Source: Tuctoria greenei (taxonomy: Eukaryota > Streptophyta > Magnoliopsida > Poales > Poaceae). Taken from it: DNA of 64,000 nucleotides. Location of the stretch: NCBI GenBank assembly GCA_036927565.1, contig JAYESD010000005.1, forward strand, positions 88,824,301 through 88,888,300, written 5' to 3'. Under the pieces are notes generated by a model. The model saw nothing but the letters and a program-made list of their open reading frames with translations, was not told where the DNA came from and did no database searches. This document shows, piece after piece, positions 58,045-64,000 of the stretch; the first letter of the stretch is position 1, and the number at the start of each line of letters is the position of its first letter. The position numbers were made by a program, and so were the translations under genes.

Positions 58045-59748
58045 TGAAAGTGCATCTACAACCCTCGTGGGTTTTGTATGACTAATGACAAACAATTAAA
58101 GAACTAACGAAATTGTTGAGATGTTGCAGAAACAAAAGATGAGGAGAGCTTTTTGTTTAAAACACTTTCAATAAGGAGAAAAGGCGTGAAAAAGGAAGGA
58201 CTCATGGAATTCGGCTTTTAACTTTCTTGAGTCATAGGAAAAATCCAAACTATCAAGAGGTACACGGCTCTTTTAAATTTAGGGAATCAATGGGAGCTCA
58301 ACCCCTTGGTAAATAATTCAAAACTTAACAAACACCAAGTCCAGACTTGTCCGAACCATGGAGTCGGATATGTCCGAGTTGCCCTTGCACAATCCCGAAC
58401 TTGTCCGAACTCCATCAGACTTGTCCAAGTTGTCTCTCACAACCAGGAATTAGAAAAATTCCAAGTCCTCTGGCCCCTGGGACTTGTATGAGTTGGGTCA
58501 GACATGTTCGAGTCCTCGCTTCATAGCTAGGACATAGAAAAATTCTAAGTCCTCTAGCCCCCCAGACTCGTTCGAGTTGGGTCACACATGTCTGATTTCT
58601 CTCTGCGTAGCCTGGACTTAGAAAAATTCTAAGTCCTCTGGCCACTCGAGCTTGTCCAAGTTTGGCCAGACATATCCGAGTTCACTATAACTAACCCCAG
58701 ACATATCCAAGGTCTTTCGGACTTGTTCGATGCGGACTTGTCTAAGGGGTTCTCTACCAAATAAGTTAGACAAAAACTCCACCTTGGATTCCCAAACTTC
58801 TTTGATCCATGTCGGACATGTCCGAAGCGGCTTTTACGCACTGATTCAAAATCAAACACTTAGCTGTACCATCTCTGGGCCCATTAGCCCAGACATGTCC
58901 AAGACATTTTCGAAGTTGTCCGACGTGGGCAGCCTAATAACAGTCAAAATCACTTTTGGCCTATAAATAGGGAACCAAATCCACTCTCAGACATACCCTA
59001 ACCTCAAAAACACACACCTGCGCCCAGGACTCCCTGAGGAGCACTGTCCACCTAGTTTTCACCTTCAAGAGCCAAAGCTTGAGATTTTTGGGAAGAGTGG
59101 AAGAGTTGTTGTGATATTGATGCAGAAGTGGCTTTGGGGTTGAGATTTGATTCGATTCGCTTTGTTTTCCTGAGTTTTTCGTGTTTGTTACTCTTGGGTG
59201 TAAACCCTAGAAAATTAGGCATCGCCCAGTGATTTCTTGTGTGATTTCGATTACCGAGAAGTTTGTATCACCCTTGTGAGATAGGGGAAAAACCAAGGCA
59301 CGACCTTTGTGTTCCCTTGGTGAGGGAAGGGCTAGAGAAAGTTCGGTACTTTGTGCACTCCTCAATAAGGATGTAGGTTTCTTTGTGAAACGGAATCTCA
59401 GTGAAAAATCATGTGTTCATTGTCTCTCTTTTGATTTCCGTACCATTTTTACCCTTTTCATGATTATCTAGAGATTTACTTGCATCTACTTATTCTAGCA
59501 CGTTTTAGATCTTGCTTTTCCTATAATATTACCACTAGAGCTGTTGGGGTGCATTTTGGTTAATATTAGTTGTGAAACATCCCACCTTTGCGAAAGCTCA
59601 AACATATCCGACTTCTGTCACACTTGTCCAAGCACAGTCGAACAAGTCTGGACCCAGCTCAAACTTGAAACTTGTGATCAGGACAGAGTTTAAATTACTG
59701 CTTGATTGTTTTAATTTCCTATTCAACCCCCTCTAGTCCACCTTTTCA
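58045..59748 (+). repeat. Sirevirus-like (Ty1/copia) 5' LTR
   Basis: 1704 bp, starting TGAAAGTGCATCTACAACCC and ending CCACCTTTTCA. The start sequence with GTGGGTTTTG shortly after is familiar from plant Sirevirus LTRs. TATA box CCTATAAATAGGG at 58961-58973. The 58330-58930 part holds many GGAC-NN-GTCC-like sites and an 84-bp tandem repeat. The element is cut off after the start of gag, so no partner LTR or target duplication is seen. Confidence 0.82.
58421..58676 (+). repeat. Three ~84-bp tandem repeats in the Sirevirus-like LTR
   Basis: Each unit contains TTAGAAAAATTC(C/T)AAGTCCTCTGGCC or a close variant, then GACTTGT-type and CAGACATGT-type half palindromes. The units begin near 58441, 58524 and 58608. 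They lie upstream of the TATA box, so they would count as promoter-proximal elements. Confidence 0.8.
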
Positions 59749-59749
59749 A

Positions 59750-60070
59750 TTGGTATCAGAGAAGGTATCCCTGTGAAGAGCTTAACCGCATGGAAATAAG
59801 ATGGCCAACACCTCCGGCAATGAGGATCCGCTCAAGCATGCTCCAAAGGAGGATGACACCAAGGCCGATGAGACAAACCCACAAGAAACTCAAGCTTCCA
59901 ACCCTCCGCCCCCAAGCCCGATGGTCACGAGCCACAAGGACCACCTCCACGACATGACATCTCAAGCTTCGATGTGGAAGATGAAGATGAGGAAGTTGCC
60001 TGCCTCGTGGCACAACTAAGGAAAATGAAGGAGGCAAAGAAGAAGAAGAGGCTTGAAAGGGAGAATAAGG
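59750..60070 (+). pseudogene. gag: Primer site and start of gag of the Sirevirus-like element
   Basis: TTGGTATCAGAG (59750-59761) is the initiator-Met primer site directly after the LTR. ATG at 59801 opens MANTSGNEDPLKHAPKEDD, an acidic and Pro-rich start. A change of frame near 59965 leads to VEDEDEEVACLVAQLRKMKE with a Lys/Arg-rich coiled-coil part. The sequence breaks at about 60070 into the inverted pol of element H. Confidence 0.72.
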
Positions 60071-61370
60071 CAATGTTTTTCCATCTTTACATTTCAGCAA
60101 TACATCTTTGAAATCAACATCATGTTTATATTGATCTTTAATCGTTTCTAATCCAAAAAATTTAAAGTCAAGTTGAGATAGAAGAGTATAACGTCTAGAT
60201 AAAGCATCAGCAATAACATTATCCTTTCCCTTTTTGTGTTTAATGACATAAGGAAAAGACTCAATAAATTCCATCCACTTAGCATGCCTACGGTTCAGTT
60301 TCCCTTGACTCCTAATATGCTTTAGTGATTCATGATCAGAATGGATAACAAATTCTTTGGGCCACAAATAATGCTTCCATGTTTCTAATGTTCGTAAAAG
60401 AGCATATAATTCCTTATCATAGATAGAATAATTTAGAACAGGCCCACTCATTTTCTCACTAAAATATGCAACAGGTTTTCCTTCTTGTAACAAAACACCA
60501 CCCAATCCAATCCCACTAGCATCACATTCAAGCTCAAAAGTCTTAGAAAAATCAGGAAGTTGGAGAAGAGGTGCATGCGTGAACTTATCTTTCAGTATGG
60601 TAAATGCGTTATCTTGTGTGGTGCCCCAAGAAAAAGGCACCCCCTTCTTCGTAAGGTCATTCAATGGAGCAGCAATGATGCTGAAATCCTTCACAAAGCG
60701 GCGATAGAACCCAGCCAGCCCTAGAAAGCTCCGCACCTGTGTGATGGTCTTTGGTATAGGCCACCCCTGAATAGCCTCTACCTTGGCTTGATCAACTTCA
60801 ATTCCTTGTGGAGTAACAACATAGCCAATGAAAGAGACTCAATCCGTGCAAAAGGTGCACTTCTCAAGATTACCAAATAATCGTGCCTCACGTAAAGCAT
60901 TAAAAACAGCACGTAAGTGATCAAGATGTTCATCCATGGATTTGCTATAAATCAGTATATCATCAAAATACACAACAACAAAATTTCCAATGAATGCACG
61001 CAAAACCTCATTCATTAATCTCATGAAGGTGCTAGGTGCATTAGTTAACCCAAAAGGCATGACTAACCACTCATATAAACCGAACTTAGTTTTGAAAGCA
61101 GTTTTCCATTCATCTCCTAGTTTCATGAGAATTTGGTGATAACCACTACGCAAATCAACCTTTGAGACCACAACAGCAAATTTTCCGATGTGCTGATTTT
61201 GGTGTTGGTGTCGATCTGCATATTTTCCAATTGACCAAGGCGGTCAGCGGTAAAAAAAAATCCTCATCAAGCGCTTTTGTGTGTAGCCGCATTTGGCGTT
61301 CGAAGTGTTGTATAATTCCCCGTGTGCGAGGTGAATGCACGTCTTCGTTTGTATTTGCTCCTCCTACCAT
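60071..61370 (-). pseudogene. CRM-like pol of element H: gag start fused to RT-RNase H, truncated
   Basis: ATG at 61370 gives VGGANTNEDVHSPRTRGIIQ, a gag N-terminus. Near 61180 the reading passes directly into RT (SKVDLRSGYHQILMKL), so most of gag, protease and the RT start are deleted. RT continues with MPFGLTNAPSTFMRLMNEVL and VVVYFDDILIYSKSM (catalytic FDDI). A stop lies near 60839. RNase H follows from 60736: FELECDASGIGLGGVLLQ, KELYALLRTLETWKHYL and NVIADALSRR. The frame ends at about 60071, before integrase, where the Sirevirus-like sequence abuts. Confidence 0.87.
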
Positions 61371-62386
61371 GGTTAGTAGAAAAAAAGAACAATCCAATAT
61401 GAAAGGGTAACGTTATCCCTAGCTACAAAGGTGCTGGTGGAGATAACTCGCTCACTCCCAACCTGTTCAATCAAGCTCTTACATGTTCTTACCAAGCTCA
61501 ACAAGAAGGTGATGGCAACCAGCAAGTAATGAACAACTTCAAGAGCAGGTGTCAATCTATGGCTTTTGGTGGCTGAACTAGCACAGGGAGCAAACATTCA
61601 CCACATTAAACGCAACAAGCTGAATAAATGTTCTACGACAGTATTGTGTTGATCTTAGTCTAGACCGTACTAGAGACGCGAGCCGAGACACCAATGTTGT
61701 CACCAAAAACACCCCAAACAACAATCTGATTTTTTTTTCTTTTTTTTTCGATTTTTCTTTTGTTGGGGTGGTCACTCAAACTCTCTCTAGATGGAATCAG
61801 GAGACCCTAGAACAAAATTTGCACATGCGGCTTTTGATCTTGCACTTGCCTTTTTTCTTCTCTAATTGCTTGTGGCTTTTGTGCGGCTTTTGATTTTGCA
61901 CTTCCCTTTTTCTTGTTGTCAAACTCAAATTACTAATTTGACTCAAACTCGAAGTAGCAATCTGATTCAAACTCGAACTAGTAATCTGACTCAAACTCGA
62001 ACTAGCAATCCGACTCGAACTCGAAGTAGCAATCTGATTTGAACTCATAATCTACTCAAACTCAAAGTAGCAATCTGATTCAAACTCAAACTAGTAATTT
62101 GACTCAAACTCGAACTACGAATCTGACTCAAACTAGGTGACCGAATGTGACACGAACTCGAAACTCTAGTGGTGCAAAACTAAAGACCAGCAACTTGACT
62201 CATCGAAGCAACCATGAACTCAACAAGTCTTGACTAAGTAGAGAAAGTAAAAGGCACAATGGTCTAGGAATAATGGAGAAAACAGATCTGGTATTTTTTT
62301 GGGCTTTTTCTGGACTATAGGATGATAACAGCGGAAAGAAAAGTAATGGTAGCACTCTCACCGATTAACCTTGCTCTAATTACACT
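61371..62386 (-). other. Leader of CRM-like element H with a 24-bp minisatellite
   Basis: No gene. It runs from the LTR end to the gag ATG. A degenerate primer site (minus strand GTGTAATTAGAGC) follows the LTR. Between 61920 and 62135 about eight units of a 24-bp repeat occur, with the plus-strand consensus ACTCAAACTCGAACTAGTAA followed by TCTG. In one minus frame the repeats read as eight-residue units such as QIATSSSS and RIASSSLS, but no start or conserved context supports a protein. Confidence 0.75.
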
Positions 62387-63255
62387 TGATAGGATCATGG
62401 TTCCCGATCTTTTGATGAGAATAGGAGGATTCGATTTGTGGAGGAGAAGACGTTGGTGATCCGACTACACCGTCCCCAAGACGATGCGCCTTAGCGATCG
62501 GTACTCCGACTCCGAAGTTGTATTGATCTTGCTGGCGCACAATCAACCTGACCACGAGGGCCTTTGTTCATACAAGCAATCGAAGAACACGCAAGAACAA
62601 GAAGAACAAGCACTTATCAGTTGAATCAATCTGAAGTGGGGTTCTGGATACAAGTAGACGGGCGATCTAGTCGACACGCTCGTGTACAAGGAAGCAGCAA
62701 AAGCTAACTTACGAATAAACAAAACCCACCAGCTAATGAGGGTGGCAGCTACTATTTATTACCTCCCTAGGGTCGTGAGAAACCCTAATCACGAGTCCCT
62801 ATAATGGACTCCAAATGATACATGGGCCATGGGCCCAATTTTGGTGATGCAGCACCATGGAAAGAAAAGGTCTTGGTATTAAAATAACGATTGCGACCGA
62901 CTCTGAATACATATGGACATGAGGCCAGATCCGTTTGAAAGTAGACTTGATAATATTTCCAGGAAGTACTTGATAACCCAGATTGAGGTTCGTATGAAGT
63001 GGTGGTGGCCGTCACAAGTTGGTGCTGTTCTGCTGTCCAAATCTCGTCCGCGCGAATTCCCTTCCCATTGGCTCCTCTCCATTATTCCTAAGCAAAAAAA
63101 GAAAGCACGTAGTTCCACGGTCTAGATAAGATGGACATAAGGCCAAGAACGAGTTCACCTCATAGTTTAGTTGACGTGCACTTGTGCGAGTGATCGGACC
63201 AGAAACTGGTAGCTGAGTTGGTGTGGATGTATCGAGGGTGTTGATGCCCTCATCA
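62387..63255 (-). repeat. CRM-like 5' LTR of element H
   Basis: 869 bp on the minus strand, from TGATGAGGGCATC at 63255 to ATCCTATCA at 62387. It aligns with the solo LTR 46722-47590 on the opposite strand and has the same length. It is inserted in a Del-type LTR, whose sequence resumes at 63256. The bases flanking the two ends do not match, as expected because the far end of H is lost. Confidence 0.9.
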
Positions 63256-64000
63256 CAGTTCATATTAATCAAATCTCATAAATGCATAATTAAGTTAAGT
63301 GGTATAGTTGTTTTCCCATAACAATTAATTAAGCGTAGCAAAAAGGTAAAAAGCCCATCCTGACTCTCTACCATAAATTCCAGGTGACAAGGGTGGTTAT
63401 ACAACGCTGGTAAACTTCCTACCATAGGATTTCCCATCAAATTGACACAAGCATGCAGTTTGCAAACAAAACATTTACTTTAAAAACAAGATCAATATGC
63501 TTCAAGGACACTTGCCTTGCTCTTGGGATTGGTTCGGGTCAAAGCCTTCAAACTCTTGGTGCTGGAGATCCTCCGCGACACTCTCTAGTGCAAATCCGTC
63601 TAATCCGCACAATAAAAATACAAGACAAGAACCACAATCAAAGAGTGCACAAATATTACTCAATATGACATGACATGCATGATTGATGCAAATGCCAGGT
63701 GGAATTTGTTAATGAGTTGCTTTTAATGATCACTAACTAGTTCTAATAGCTTTTAACAAGTTTATACAGGTTTGGAGTTGATTCGATCAAATTTTAGATT
63801 TAATTCAACACAATTTAATCAGGAAGATCGGACTAGTCCGCTAGGGACCGGACAAGTCCGCACTTTGTAGAACTGGCGAACTAGGGTTTTCTAGATCGAC
63901 GTGAATTTTGAGAAACGGGGTCGAATTCATGTAAGAAAAAGGAAATATAAGGTATACCAGGTGTTTAGAACACCAATGAATCAAGGATCTTGAAGGCAAC
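63256..64000 (-). repeat. Del-type LTR fragment at the window end
   Basis: It aligns with 14070-14720 of the minus-strand Del LTR, for example GACAAGGGTGGTTATACAAC near 63383 and ACTTGCCTTGCTCTTG near 63510. It includes the palindromes CGGACTAGTCCG at 63829-63840 and CCGGACAAGTCCG near 63848. It runs off the window. Confidence 0.83.

Noticed and set aside
61797..62048. Ser-rich repetitive minus-strand frame that could pass for a structural protein
   Set aside because: Produced by a 24-bp minisatellite in an untranslated leader; repeats of a length divisible by three keep frames open by chance.
61920..62135. Possible CRISPR-like array (regular short repeats)
   Set aside because: Repeats are directly adjacent without unique spacers, in a plant retrotransposon leader.
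62387..63255. Second CRM-like solo LTR
   Set aside because: Flanking bases do not match, and CRM-like leader, gag start and RT continue on one side, so it is the 5' LTR of a truncated element.

Overview
This window looks like nuclear DNA from a plant, very probably a grass, and it consists almost entirely of LTR retrotransposons nested in one another. I see no ordinary host gene, rRNA, tRNA or CRISPR array. The plant assignment rests on the families present: Tat-lineage Ty3/gypsy elements with an antisense extra ORF of the 'putative gypsy type transposon' type, Del/Tekay-like chromoviruses, CRM-like chromoviruses (LTRs beginning TGATGAG, initiator-Met primer site), Athila-like elements (Asp-type primer site) and a Sirevirus-like copia LTR. 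The CRM-like copies and deep nesting suggest heterochromatin, possibly near a centromere, but that is inference. Family names come from remembered motifs, not searches.

Layout. 1-5111: minus-strand Tat element A, cut by the window edge, with an open RT-RNase H frame and its 5' LTR. 5112-6190: an unidentified decayed gene-like stretch. 6190-8320: the 3' end and truncated LTR of an Athila-like element (B1). 8321-28731: a minus-strand Del/Tekay-like chromovirus. Its 3' LTR is interrupted by a complete 4.5-kb CRM-like non-autonomous element K (8903-13423, TSD CAAAT), and its pol is interrupted by a complete 9.4-kb Athila-like element C (18478-27919, TSD CTAAC). 28732-44295: a Del-type LTR in the opposite orientation, split by Tat element D (30237-43258, TSD GTGCC). 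44296-50810: Athila-like pieces (B2, inverted fragment G, LTR I) and a CRM-like solo LTR (46722-47590, TSD GCAAG). 50811-58044: decayed Tat-type pieces F and E, E with an antisense ORF and a gag. 58045-60070: Sirevirus-like LTR and gag start. 60071-63255: internally deleted CRM-like element H. 63256-64000: a third Del-type LTR.

How the parts relate. A and D belong to one Tat family: gag, protease, RT, RNase H, archaeal-type RNase H and integrase on the sense strand. Beyond integrase, D carries a long antisense gene with a probable 77-bp intron. A and D share two oddities: arrays of a roughly 23-bp palindrome inside the RNase H coding region, and an in-frame UAG exactly between protease and RT. 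Athila-like C has a gag-protease frame with no RT or integrase and a second gene (518 codons) behind its own TATA-containing block. Fragment G, an independent copy, repeats this arrangement, so it looks like an established lineage and not a one-off deletion. Almost every coding frame is broken, many by CAG-to-TAG or CGA-to-TGA changes. The only long open pol stretch is 1-1777.
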